41,710 nucleotides of DNA, taken from positions 1-41,710 of the forward strand of contig NZ_LR733266.1 in NCBI RefSeq assembly GCF_902506495.1. The letters run 5' to 3'. Both the position numbers and the translations under genes were made by a program. Of the stretch, positions 1 through 7,152 are shown one piece after another (within the stretch, counting starts at the first letter, position 1; the number at the start of each line of letters is the position of its first letter). Below the pieces are notes generated by a model, which saw only the letters and a list, made by a program, of their open reading frames with translations, searched no databases and was not told where the DNA came from. This DNA is from Pseudomonas sp. 8O (GTDB lineage: Bacteria; Pseudomonadota; Gammaproteobacteria; Pseudomonadales; Pseudomonadaceae).

Positions 1-145
1 CCCACAGGTGCACACCCTTTGCTTCAGTGATGATGCGCGGGCCCTTCTCGGCCAGTTGCTTGTAATCACTGAACGGCGCCAGGTGGTGGGCCTGGCTGAG
101 GGCTTGCCAGTGGGCGGTCTTGGGGTTGTTCACGGCGTTATTCAT
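1..145 (-). CDS. spuC: Putrescine/polyamine--pyruvate aminotransferase, N-terminal part (runs off the window)
   Basis: Only the first 48 codons are present; the gene continues beyond base 1. The visible protein starts MNNAVNNPKTAHWQAL and continues with HHLAPFSDYKQLAEKG and an IITEAKGVHLW segment, which is the N-terminus typical of SpuC-like class III PLP aminotransferases of pseudomonads. That family moves the terminal amino group of putrescine to pyruvate in the cytoplasm. The start at 145 is supported by a GGAGG just upstream. The gene lies 23 bases downstream of the glutamylpolyamine synthetase gene on the same strand, so it is probably the last visible member of the polyamine operon. The PLP lysine and active site lie outside the window, so substrate choice (putrescine versus another amine) rests on similarity and context only. 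Confidence 0.8.
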   Translation of the reverse strand, partial: MNNAVNNPKTAHWQALSQAHHLAPFSDYKQLAEKGPRIITEAKGVHLW

Positions 146-168
146 GGCGCCTCCTTCTATCCGTGACA

Positions 169-1515
169 TCACAGGTACCAGCGGTATTCGCGCGGGCTGA
201 TGTCGTGCATGAAGGCCAGGTGATCCTGGCGTTTGTTCTCGCAATAGACCATGACGAACTCGCTGCCGAGACCAGCGGCGACACGCTCGCTGGCCTGCAT
301 GCGGCGCACAGCGTCGAGCATGTCCTTGGGAAAGTCGACGCCGCTTTCGCGGTCGTCATTCAGGGGTGCGATGGGCTCGACCTTGGCGTCGAGGCCATGC
401 TCGATACTGGTCAGCAATGCCGCCAGCACCAGATAGGGGTTGGCATCGGCGCCCGGCAGGCGGAACTCCAGACGCAGGTTGCGCGCATCCGACTCGGGGA
501 TGCGTACGCAGGCGTCACGGTCCTCGAAACCCCAACTGGCCTTGCTCGCCGAGTTCACCTGGGCACCGAAGCGACGGTAGCTATTGTGGTTCGGCGCGTA
601 GATCGGCATCAGCTCCGGCAGCAGTTCCAGGCAGCCGGCCACGGCATGCCGCAGCGGGCGCTGCTCGTCACACGCCAGCAGGTTGTCACCGGCTTCGTCG
701 TAGAGGCTGACGTGGATGTGCATGCCACTACCCGGATACTGCAGGTACGGTTTGGCCATGAAGCTGGCGCGATGGCCGTATTTGAGCGCCACGCCACGGG
801 TCAGCCGACAGAACAGCGCCGACCAGTCGGCCGCCTGCATCGGGTCGGTGTTGTGGCTGAAGTTGATCTCGAACTGTCCCGGGCCGATCTCGGCGGTGAT
901 CACCGTGGTATCGATGCCCTGCAGGCGTGCGGTCTCGGTGATGTCGTCGAGCACGTCGGAAAAACGCGACAGCCGCTCGATGTGCATGTTCGGCTGGTCG
1001 TCGGCATCGCCGCTGAGGTCGTCGCGCGGGTACTGCGGCAAGCCGTCCTTGAGCGCCTTGTCGAACAGGTAGAACTCCAGCTCGAAGGCCACCACCGGGC
1101 GAATGCCGCGTGCGGCCAGACGCTGCACCACGCGCGCCAGCACCTCGCGCGGTTCGAATTCGATGGGCGCTTCGGTGCCGTCGGAGCTGATCAGCATCTG
1201 CCCCAACGGCTGGCGCTCCCAGTTCACCAGCTTGAGCGTGCCGGGGATCAGGCGCCGTGGCGCGTCCGGGTCACCGTCATGAAAGCAGTAGTCGCCGATC
1301 TCGTAGAGACCGCCCTGGGCACCGAGCAGCACGCAGTTCTGCGGTAGCTTCAGGGCGCTGCCGGCAGCGACCTTTTCCAGCATCTCGATGGGGTAGCGCT
1401 TGCCATAGAAATGTCCGGGAATATCCAGGCAGATCAGGTCGACGAAGCGCAACTCTGGGTGGGCCTGGCGGAATTGGCGGACTTCGTCGAGCAGCTCGAC
1501 TCGGGTGACGTTCAT
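169..1515 (-). CDS. puuA: Glutamine synthetase-like gamma-glutamylpolyamine synthetase (PuuA/SpuB type)
   Basis: A 448-residue glutamine synthetase-fold enzyme expected to join glutamate to putrescine or another polyamine using ATP, the entry step of the gamma-glutamylated polyamine route. Visible catalytic features are the metal-binding ELE of VAFELEFYLFD (residues 145-147), Glu216 in GPGQFEINF, the GSGMHIHVS nucleotide/metal segment (about 263-270) and a RLEFRLPGADANPY segment near the C-terminus. The start chosen is MNVTRVELL at 1515; the frame stays open 38 codons further upstream but would run into the regulator gene. It sits 28 bases after the XRE-cupin gene and 23 bases before the aminotransferase. 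True glutamine synthetase is unlikely because the neighbours are an oxidase, a PuuR-like regulator and a SpuC-like aminotransferase. Which polyamine is used cannot be read from sequence. Confidence 0.87.
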   Translation of the reverse strand: MNVTRVELLDEVRQFRQAHPELRFVDLICLDIPGHFYGKRYPIEMLEKVAAGSALKLPQNCVLLGAQGGLYEIGDYCFHDGDPDAPRRLIPGTLKLVNWERQPLGQMLISSDGTEAPIEFEPREVLARVVQRLAARGIRPVVAFELEFYLFDKALKDGLPQYPRDDLSGDADDQPNMHIERLSRFSDVLDDITETARLQGIDTTVITAEIGPGQFEINFSHNTDPMQAADWSALFCRLTRGVALKYGHRASFMAKPYLQYPGSGMHIHVSLYDEAGDNLLACDEQRPLRHAVAGCLELLPELMPIYAPNHNSYRRFGAQVNSASKASWGFEDRDACVRIPESDARNLRLEFRLPGADANPYLVLAALLTSIEHGLDAKVEPIAPLNDDRESGVDFPKDMLDAVRRMQASERVAAGLGSEFVMVYCENKRQDHLAFMHDISPREYRWYL

Positions 1516-1543
1516 TGGAGTTATGTCCGGTTCACGGGAAGGG

Positions 1544-2116
1544 TCAGGTGTAGATCCACAGCACACGCGCTGGCGTTTCGCCCTGGTTGGCGTAGCGCAA
1601 ACGCGCGTAGCTCGGGACTTGGAAGGCATCGCCGGGATACAGCGTGGTACTTTCTTCGTCCTCGCCCAGCCATAGCGTCAGCTGGCCGTCGAGTACGTAG
1701 CCGGCCTGTTCCGAGCGGTCGCTCATCTGCCGCTCGCCACTGCTGGCACCAGGTTCGAGCAGGCTTTCGACCACCATGAAGGCGCCCTGCAAGGTCGGCG
1801 AAGCCATGATGTCGGTGATGCCACCGGCCAGGTACAGGGTGCGGCGCTCGTCCGGGCGCGTGACCCAGTCCAGCGCCTTGGGTTTGGGCAGGCTGTAGAA
1901 ATAGGTGGTGGGTACGTCGAGCGCCTCGCTGATGGCGGTCAGGTCCTCGACCGTCGGACGCGACAGGCCGCGCTCGACCTGCGAGACAAAGCCCACGGAA
2001 CGGCCGATACGCTCGGCCAGCTCGTTGAGGGTGACCTTCTTGTGCTTGCGCAGGTCGTGGATGAGCACGGCCAGGGCCGCCATTTCCAGATTCTTGTCCA
2101 TGTCAGGGCTGTCCAT
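1544..2116 (-). CDS. puuR: XRE-family regulator with C-terminal cupin (PuuR-like)
   Basis: A 190-residue two-domain repressor: an XRE helix-turn-helix at about residues 18-70 (LNELAERIGRSVGFVSQVERG) and a cupin_2 sensor domain at about 110-185. PuuR of E. coli has this architecture and about 185 residues, and represses putrescine catabolism until putrescine is present. The start MDSPDMDKN at 2116 lies one base after the stop of the oxidase gene, so translation is probably coupled; an internal start at 2101 (MDKN, 185 residues) is equally possible, and neither has a strong ribosome site. Because it is the second gene of the operon it likely autoregulates. The probable target is the palindrome in front of the oxidase gene at 3415-3444. 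The ligand is inferred from neighbours. Confidence 0.85.
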   Translation of the reverse strand: MDSPDMDKNLEMAALAVLIHDLRKHKKVTLNELAERIGRSVGFVSQVERGLSRPTVEDLTAISEALDVPTTYFYSLPKPKALDWVTRPDERRTLYLAGGITDIMASPTLQGAFMVVESLLEPGASSGERQMSDRSEQAGYVLDGQLTLWLGEDEESTTLYPGDAFQVPSYARLRYANQGETPARVLWIYT

Positions 2117-2117
2117 T

Positions 2118-3407
2118 TCAGAAGCTGTCTCTGAGTCGATACCAGGCTTTGCCGATGGCCTCGAGCGGCGCAGCCAGACGCTCGCCGAACGGGAATTCGG
2201 GGTTGCGCAGTTGCCGGTACAACGCCAGTTCGTCGTCATCACCCAGGATGGCATCGCTGACCGCCCGCGCCGCTGCCAGGGTCGGCAGCACACCGTGACC
2301 GGAAAAACCCTGCAGCCAGTAACGGCCGTTATTGCCACCAACGTCCGGGGTACGGGCACGGGTCACGTCGATATGGCCGCCCCAGGCGAAGTCGATGGCC
2401 ACGCCTGACAACTGCGGGAATACGCGCTCGAGGAACGGCCGAGTGGCAGCGGCAATGTCCTTTGGCAAGCCACCCAGGTAGGTGCAGCCACCGCCAAACA
2501 GCAGGCGGTGATCCGGGGTGCGGCGGAAGTAATCGAGGACGAACTGGTTGTCGGTGACGCAGGCATTGCGCGGCAACAACGCCTCGGCGCGCTCGGCGCC
2601 CAGCGGCTCGGTGGCGATCTGGTAGGTACCGACCGGCAGGATGCGCCGGGCCAGTCGCGGCTCAAGATCGTCGATATAGGTGTTGCAAGCCAGCACCAGG
2701 TTGTCAGCCTGCACACTGCCCTGCTCGGTACGCACGCGGTAGCCGTCGCCGTGCACATCCTGGCTCAGCGCGCGGCTCTGCTCGAAGATCTGCCCACCGG
2801 CACGGACGAAGGCCTCGGCCAGACCAAGTGCCAGCTTGAGCGGGTTGAGAGACCCAGCCTCGGGGTCATAGAGGCCGGCGCGGTAACGTTCGCTGGCGAC
2901 CCATTCCGGCATCTGCTCACGAGAAATGAACTGCAGCGCGCGGTGCCCCCATTTATAGGTGGCTTCCTCCTGCCACTCGTGCAGCAGCGTTACGCGACGG
3001 GGCAGCACCGCCGTCCACAAATGACCATGGCGGTAATCGCAGTCGAAGCCATGGCGCTGGGGCAGTTCACGCAGCTCGTGGGCTGCCCAGCTCATGCCGT
3101 CCCACAGACGGCGAGCGCGCTCGATGCCCAGCGCTTTTTCCAGCGGCGGCATATCGCACGACCAGCCCAGAATCGCCTGCCCACCGTTGCGTCCAGAGGC
3201 TGCCCAGGCAACACGACTGGCCTCCAGCAGAATGACCCTGCGTCCCGCTTCGGCCAGGCGCAAGGCGGTGTGCAGGCCACTGAAACCGGCACCGATCACC
3301 AGCACCTCGCACTGCAGATCACCTTGCAGCACTGGATGATGCGTCAGTCGATCCTTGCAGCTATGGGCGTAATAGCTGTCGACGTGCTCACTGGCCTGGC
3401 GGAACAT
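2118..3407 (-). CDS. puuB: FAD-dependent gamma-glutamylputrescine oxidase (PuuB/PauB-like)
   Basis: A 429-residue flavin oxidoreductase of the DAO/GlpO superfamily. It has an N-terminal Rossmann motif GAGFSGLHTALRL (Gly39, 41 and 44) followed by ASGRNGGQ, which in this family contacts the flavin. In the gamma-glutamyl route the enzyme oxidises gamma-glutamyl-putrescine to the aldehyde, releasing ammonia and hydrogen peroxide. It is the first gene of a minus-strand operon followed by a PuuR-like regulator, a glutamylpolyamine synthetase and a SpuC-like aminotransferase, which supports this assignment over other DAO-family roles. Its upstream region is AT-rich with a perfect 10-bp inverted repeat, consistent with tight regulation. 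Pseudomonads carry several PauB paralogues with different polyamine preference, and I cannot tell which one this is. Confidence 0.85.
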   Translation of the reverse strand: MFRQASEHVDSYYAHSCKDRLTHHPVLQGDLQCEVLVIGAGFSGLHTALRLAEAGRRVILLEASRVAWAASGRNGGQAILGWSCDMPPLEKALGIERARRLWDGMSWAAHELRELPQRHGFDCDYRHGHLWTAVLPRRVTLLHEWQEEATYKWGHRALQFISREQMPEWVASERYRAGLYDPEAGSLNPLKLALGLAEAFVRAGGQIFEQSRALSQDVHGDGYRVRTEQGSVQADNLVLACNTYIDDLEPRLARRILPVGTYQIATEPLGAERAEALLPRNACVTDNQFVLDYFRRTPDHRLLFGGGCTYLGGLPKDIAAATRPFLERVFPQLSGVAIDFAWGGHIDVTRARTPDVGGNNGRYWLQGFSGHGVLPTLAAARAVSDAILGDDDELALYRQLRNPEFPFGERLAAPLEAIGKAWYRLRDSF

Positions 3408-3414
3408 AGACGAC

Positions 3415-3466
3415 TCATGAAATTTAAAATAATTAATTTCATGAAAATCTATAGAGATAATTTCAC
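3415..3466. promoter_or_regulatory. Perfect inverted repeat and extra half-site upstream of the polyamine oxidase gene
   Basis: TCATGAAATT (3415-3424) and AATTTCATGA (3435-3444) form a perfect 10-bp inverted repeat around a 10-bp A/T spacer. A third copy of the half-site, AATTTCAC, lies at 3459-3466, 24 bases from the start of the right arm. The block is very AT-rich in a GC-rich genome and begins 8 bases upstream of the oxidase start codon. It is best read as the operator/promoter of the polyamine operon and a candidate site for the PuuR-like protein; the binding protein is inferred. Confidence 0.6.
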
Positions 3467-3474
3467 AAAGGCAA

Positions 3475-3491
3475 GCCTGAGCAGCTCAGGC
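3475..3491. terminator. Short hairpin at the 3' end of the ABM gene
   Basis: GCCTGAG and CTCAGGC pair perfectly around a 3-base loop and overlap the stop codon of the minus-strand ABM gene. There is no good T-run after the stem on either strand, so it is only a weak terminator candidate. It also separates this gene from the polyamine operon promoter. Confidence 0.3.
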
Positions 3492-3785
3492 GACCTGCTG
3501 CTGCAACTCCATGCCGCATTCAAGATGAGTGAGCAACCCTTCATCTATCGCCTGGGCCACTACCCCGCGCAGGCCTTCACTACCGAGGAAAGCGTCGCGT
3601 GCCGCTGCCGAGCGCCACTGCCCTTCTACCTGCCAGATCAACGGGTCAGTGCGCAGAGAGAACACATGCAGGCGTTCGCAACCTGGGATATCCCGGCCGA
3701 CCTCATGCAAGCGCGCCAGGCACTGCCCCAACCGGCCTGAACGGTCGGGGCGGGCGCGAACGGTCATACGGTGAATGATGCTCAT
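3486..3785 (-). CDS. ABM-fold (antibiotic biosynthesis monooxygenase-like) small protein
   Basis: A 99-residue protein with the dimeric ferredoxin-like ABM pattern: an MSIIHRMTVRARPDRSGRL first strand, a helix rich in Leu/His, an IWQVEGQWRS central strand and a C-terminal HLECGMEL strand. ABM proteins include small quinol monooxygenases and many of unknown function, so a reaction cannot be assigned. The start at 3785 is fixed by a strong GGAGGT ribosome site 5 bases upstream. It follows the 48-residue exported peptide by 20 bases and the two genes look like an operon, divergent from an AraC regulator. Two other ABM-type domains occur in this window (the protein at 22680 and the C-terminus of the MFS protein at 25239). 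Confidence 0.75.
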   Translation of the reverse strand: MSIIHRMTVRARPDRSGRLGQCLARLHEVGRDIPGCERLHVFSLRTDPLIWQVEGQWRSAAARDAFLGSEGLRGVVAQAIDEGLLTHLECGMELQQQVA

Positions 3786-3805
3786 GGCAACCTCCTGGAG
3801 TTGAA

Positions 3806-3952
3806 TCAATACATACCGGCAGCGTTTCGCTGCAGAACATGGGGCGCTGCGTCCGGCTCTGCAAAAGCCGCTTCGCCAACGGCTCTTGAGTCGAGCCAGG
3901 CAGTGGCGAGCAGCAACAGGGTCAGCGGCGCGATCAACCATTTACTGGACAT
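3806..3952 (-). CDS. Small exported or membrane peptide, 48 residues, function unknown
   Basis: I do not recognise this gene. The peptide begins MSSKWLIAPLTLLLLATAW, a short basic start followed by a hydrophobic stretch that could be a signal peptide or a single membrane helix, and ends in a short polar tail (HVLQRNAAGMY). The start at 3952 is preceded by AAGGAG at good spacing, which argues that it is really translated. It heads a two-gene minus-strand unit with the ABM protein and faces the AraC gene across a 329-base region containing repeated GGCAAAT-type sites, so it is a plausible target of that regulator. Confidence 0.55.
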   Translation of the reverse strand: MSSKWLIAPLTLLLLATAWLDSRAVGEAAFAEPDAAPHVLQRNAAGMY

Positions 3953-4281
3953 GGCTCGCTCCTTTCTTGACATGTGTGGGCACCGCTCAGCGGGTGATAT
4001 CGCTACTGCATGCGCTCGAGCCGGCACAGAGGCACCGCTCGATGGCTACAAAGATCAGGCAGAAGGTCATCAGAGCGTTAGTCGATTTCTGGCAAATCCT
4101 TGCCTAAAACTCTATAGCAATGGAATTGCTGCAACCGAGCGCATCGCACCCTAACCCCCTTGAAACACTCTGTATCACTGGCCATTTGCCCATTACTGGC
4201 AAATATTTGCCTAATCCTGCCGCACCTCATGACTTGCCTGAAAAACCTGGATAGGCTTCGCTGACTTTCCGGAGGCGTGCC
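3953..4281. promoter_or_regulatory. Divergent promoter region with two GGCAAAT-type palindromes
   Basis: This 329-base gap separates the small-peptide/ABM unit from the AraC gene. It contains GGCAAATCCTTGCC at 4091-4104 and the perfect palindrome GGCAAATATTTGCC at 4198-4211. Both are preceded by CT and followed by TAA, so they are direct repeats of about 19 bases spaced 107 bases apart. One more half-site, ATTTGCC, lies at 4184-4190. These are good candidates for the binding sites of the adjacent AraC-type regulator, or of another dimeric repressor. I see no gene in the gap. Confidence 0.55.
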
Positions 4282-5229
4282 ATGTATTCACCCATTAACA
4301 CCGCCACAACTCTCGACACCCCACTTGCCGAGCTGAGCCACGAAATGGCGCGCCTGGTCGAGCGCTTCGTCCCCGAGGATGGCTTACACCTCACCGCCAT
4401 CCCCGGCCTGAAACTGGCGCGCGCCACAACACCCAGCCTGCCGATGCAGACGGTCTACGACCCGTGCCTGTGCATCATCGCCCAGGGCCGCAAGGAGATT
4501 CGTCTGGGTGACGAACTCTACGTTTATGATCCGTTGAATTATCTGGTGGCGTCGGTGGTGCTGCCGGTCACCGGTCGAGTGATCGAAGCCAGCCAGGAGG
4601 CGCCGTACCTGAGCCTCGCACTGGAGATAGATCCAGCATTGATCAGCAGCTTGATCACCGAGATGCCGCCCATTCCAGCTCCTGATGCCGCCTCGCAACG
4701 GGCGCTGTTTCTCGATCGTCTCGACCCGCGCCTGCTGGATGCGGTGATCCGTCTGCTGCGCCTGCTGGAAACCCCGCGCGATATCGCCATGCTGGCGCCA
4801 TTGGCATTGCGCGAGATTTTCTATCGCATGCTGCTCAGTCCGCAGGGCCACCGCCTGCATGAAGTGGTCATCGCCGACAGCCAGAGCCAGCGAATCTCCC
4901 GCGCCATCGAGTGGCTGCGCAAGAACTTCGATCAACCGCTGCGTATCGAGGAACTGGCCCGCGAAGTGAACCTGAGCCCCTCGACCCTGCACCATAGATT
5001 CAAGGCCGTCACGGCGTTCAGCCCACTGCAGTATCAGAAGCAGCTGCGCTTGCAGGAGGCCCGCCGGCTGATGCTGTGCGACAACCTCGAAGCGGCAGCG
5101 GCCAGCTACCGCGTTGGTTATGAAAGCCCATCGCAGTTCAGCCGCGAGTACAGTCGTCTGTTCGGCGACCCGCCGCAACGCGACATCGCCCGCCTGCGCC
5201 AGGCGGCGCAGAATCAGGTCGCTTCCTGA
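4282..5229 (+). CDS. AraC-family transcriptional regulator (AraC_N sensor domain)
   Basis: A 315-residue regulator with an N-terminal AraC_N-type sensor domain (about residues 25-185, including YDPCLCIIAQGRKEI) and a C-terminal AraC DNA-binding domain with two helix-turn-helix units (about 205-300; RIEELAREVNLSPSTLHHRF and SYRVGYESPSQFSREYSRLFG). The family usually senses a small molecule and controls an adjacent gene. The start at 4282 is preceded by GGAGG. It is divergent from the peptide/ABM unit, with repeated palindromic sites between them, so those genes are the most likely targets. Its ligand cannot be read from sequence. Confidence 0.9.
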   Translation: MYSPINTATTLDTPLAELSHEMARLVERFVPEDGLHLTAIPGLKLARATTPSLPMQTVYDPCLCIIAQGRKEIRLGDELYVYDPLNYLVASVVLPVTGRVIEASQEAPYLSLALEIDPALISSLITEMPPIPAPDAASQRALFLDRLDPRLLDAVIRLLRLLETPRDIAMLAPLALREIFYRMLLSPQGHRLHEVVIADSQSQRISRAIEWLRKNFDQPLRIEELAREVNLSPSTLHHRFKAVTAFSPLQYQKQLRLQEARRLMLCDNLEAAAASYRVGYESPSQFSREYSRLFGDPPQRDIARLRQAAQNQVAS

Positions 5230-5254
5230 TAACAGCGCAGGACCATGCCCCCCC

Positions 5255-5320
5255 GTGGGAGGCGCTTCAGCGGCGACGGTGCTCAGCAGCGCCTCTGATC
5301 GCGGCTAAAGCCCCTCCCAC
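5255..5320. repeat. REP-type inverted pair
   Basis: GTGGGAGGCGCTTCAGCGGCGA (5255-5276) and TCGCGGCTAAAGCCCC followed by TCCCAC (5299-5320) are opposed copies of a pseudomonad REP sequence. They fill the gap between two convergent genes and can fold into a large stem, which may protect or end both transcripts. Confidence 0.8.
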
Positions 5321-5328
5321 GACACCTG

Positions 5329-6477
5329 CTACAGCCCCATCTGCTTCGCGATGATCTCGTTCATGATCTCGCGCGTACCACCACCGATAGAGAGGATGCG
5401 GTTGTCGCGGTACAAGCGCTCGACCAGGCTTTCGCGCATGTAACCCATGCCGCCCATGATCTGCACCGCATCATAGGTGAGACGGTCGGAGATATCGGTG
5501 GCGAAGTTCTTGGCCATGGAAATCTCCTTGATCACGCTCCTGCCGGCGGCCATCTGCGCGGCCTGACGGTAGGTGAATTCGCGGGAGACCTCCAGCTGCG
5601 TCGCCATCTCGGCCAGGCGATGCTTGAGCACCTGGAACTTGCCCACCGGCTTGCCGAACGCCTGGCGCTCACGCGCCCACTTCAGCGACTCTTCCAGTGC
5701 CAGTTGCGCGGTCATGTTGGCCATGATCGCCAGGCTCAGGCGTTCGCTCTGGAAGTTGGCCATGATGCAGGCGAAGCCGGCGTTCTCTGCGCCGATCAGG
5801 TTTTCCACCGGCACCTTGCAGTCATCGAAGAACAGCTCGGCGGTATCCGAAGCCCACCAACCCATCTTCTTCAGCTTGCGGCCCACGCTGAAGCCCGGCG
5901 TGCCCTTCTCCACCAGCAGCAGGCTGACGCCACCAAAACCCTCGCCGCCAGTGCGTACCGCGACCGTGTAGTAATCGGCACGCACACCGCTGGTGATGAA
6001 GGTCTTGCTGCCACTGATACGGTAGTGATCGCCATCGCGTACGGCGCGGGTCTTGAGATTGGCCACGTCGGAGCCACCGGAAGGCTCGGTCACCGCCAGC
6101 GCCATGATCTTCTCACCGGCCAGCACCTGTGGCACCACACGCTCACGCACAGAGGGTTTGGCCCATTTGACGATGGGAGGCAGCCCGATATCCAGTGAGC
6201 CGAGCCCGGCCACCAGGCCGCCGGAACCACAACGCATCAGCTCTTCGCTGGCCGCGACCTTGGCGAACACGTCACCCTCATGGCTGCCACCGTACTGCTC
6301 GGGGTAACCGATACCTAGAATGCCCGCCGCTCCCGCCTTCTGATACAGCTCGCGAGGAAACGCCTCGGCCTCTTCCCATTCATCGATATGCGGCAGGATC
6401 TCGCGCTCGACAAAGCGCCGAACGGAATCACGAATCAGTCGGTGAGATTCATCGAAATACGACAAAGGGGCGGCCAT
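5329..6477 (-). CDS. Acyl-CoA dehydrogenase (long-chain/isovaleryl-type catalytic base)
   Basis: A 382-residue FAD enzyme that introduces a trans-2 double bond into an acyl-CoA thioester and passes electrons to ETF. The three ACAD domains are visible: N-terminal helices (1-120), the central strand domain with ALAVTEPSGGSD and KTFITSG flavin/substrate motifs (126-165), and the C-terminal helices with RQAFGKPVGKFQ and QIMGGMGYMRE. At the C-terminus the motif reads GGGTREIMNEII rather than YEGT, so the usual MCAD catalytic Glu is missing. Glu245 in FQSERLSLA takes the place used by long-chain and isovaleryl-CoA dehydrogenases. The upstream region has a near-perfect palindrome (6517-6541). Chain length is not deducible. 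Confidence 0.92.
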   Translation of the reverse strand: MAAPLSYFDESHRLIRDSVRRFVEREILPHIDEWEEAEAFPRELYQKAGAAGILGIGYPEQYGGSHEGDVFAKVAASEELMRCGSGGLVAGLGSLDIGLPPIVKWAKPSVRERVVPQVLAGEKIMALAVTEPSGGSDVANLKTRAVRDGDHYRISGSKTFITSGVRADYYTVAVRTGGEGFGGVSLLLVEKGTPGFSVGRKLKKMGWWASDTAELFFDDCKVPVENLIGAENAGFACIMANFQSERLSLAIMANMTAQLALEESLKWARERQAFGKPVGKFQVLKHRLAEMATQLEVSREFTYRQAAQMAAGRSVIKEISMAKNFATDISDRLTYDAVQIMGGMGYMRESLVERLYRDNRILSIGGGTREIMNEIIAKQMGL

Positions 6478-6516
6478 GCGGGTACTCCCGTTATTGTTTT
6501 GGGAACCCTAACCTAG

Positions 6517-6541
6517 CGCTTGCTTGGTTTTCAAGCGAGCG
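6517..6541. promoter_or_regulatory. Near-perfect 10-bp inverted repeat upstream of the acyl-CoA dehydrogenase gene
   Basis: CGCTTGCTTG (6517-6526) and CAAGCGAGCG (6532-6541) form a 10-bp inverted repeat with one mismatch and a 5-base spacer. It lies 39 bases upstream of the dehydrogenase start and just past the stop of the preceding gene. No T-run follows, so an operator for a TetR-type repressor, common for fatty-acid genes, is more likely than a terminator. The regulator is not encoded nearby. Confidence 0.5.
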
Positions 6542-6543
6542 TT

Positions 6544-7128
6544 TCATTTCTGCTCGCGCAACACCTTTCTCACCCGCTCGCCCATCTCGTAGGCTGGCCC
6601 CTCCACCGACTGGAAATTGCGCGTGTAGCGCTGGGCGAAGCCATCGGTGCCCCACTCGCGGTATTGCTGTACATGCCACAGTTCATGCGCCCACAACGCT
6701 GCATCCTCTGCGGCAGCATCGGCGTTGCGAAACACCACCACATCGACCAGCGTAACGGCCTGTACATCAGGGTTCTGCAGCATGACGGTGGCGGCGTCCA
6801 TCTCGTCGGTGATGCCCACGCGATAGCGCACTTCATCGAGCAATGCATCGTCGTAGAACGACGCAAGCTGCGCACGGATCATCAAAGGAATCGGCTCTGT
6901 GCCGGCTCGCAGTGCTGCCTGGCGAGAGTGCAGCAACCAGGCTTCGAGACGTGCCGCAGCCAGATTCAGGCCGTCCTCACGGACCTGCACGGGATCGGGC
7001 ACGCACAAGCAGGAAGCGCCCAGACACACCTGCACCTGCCCGGTCGGACATTGAGCCTGTGCGGCCAGAGGCCCCCCAAGCAGGAGCACCAGAGCCATAC
7101 GGCGCAGAGTGTCGGTGGTCACTGGCAC
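6544..7128 (-). CDS. Secreted HExxH protein with DUF4157/eCIS-core-like domain
   Basis: A 194-residue protein with a signal peptide (LRRMALVLLLGGPLAAQAQ), a Cys-rich start of the mature part (CPTGQVQVCLGASCLCV) and a putative zinc-binding motif HELWHVQQYREWG near residue 147, followed by FAQRYTRNF and a C-terminal Glu that could be a third ligand. This pattern resembles the DUF4157 family ('eCIS core domain'), named for copies near contractile injection systems, but many stand-alone secreted members exist in pseudomonads. It probably acts in the periplasm; protease activity is a prediction from HExxH only. No injection-system genes are nearby. It lies 24 bases downstream of recR-type coding sequence boundaries on its own strand. 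Confidence 0.7.
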   Translation of the reverse strand: MPVTTDTLRRMALVLLLGGPLAAQAQCPTGQVQVCLGASCLCVPDPVQVREDGLNLAAARLEAWLLHSRQAALRAGTEPIPLMIRAQLASFYDDALLDEVRYRVGITDEMDAATVMLQNPDVQAVTLVDVVVFRNADAAAEDAALWAHELWHVQQYREWGTDGFAQRYTRNFQSVEGPAYEMGERVRKVLREQK

Positions 7129-7152
7129 TCCGAATCTGAAGGGCCTGATTGC

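Noticed and set aside
163..1347. A 394-codon open frame antisense to the glutamylpolyamine synthetase gene
   Set aside because: The minus-strand gene has all glutamine synthetase motifs; the antisense product matches nothing I recognise.
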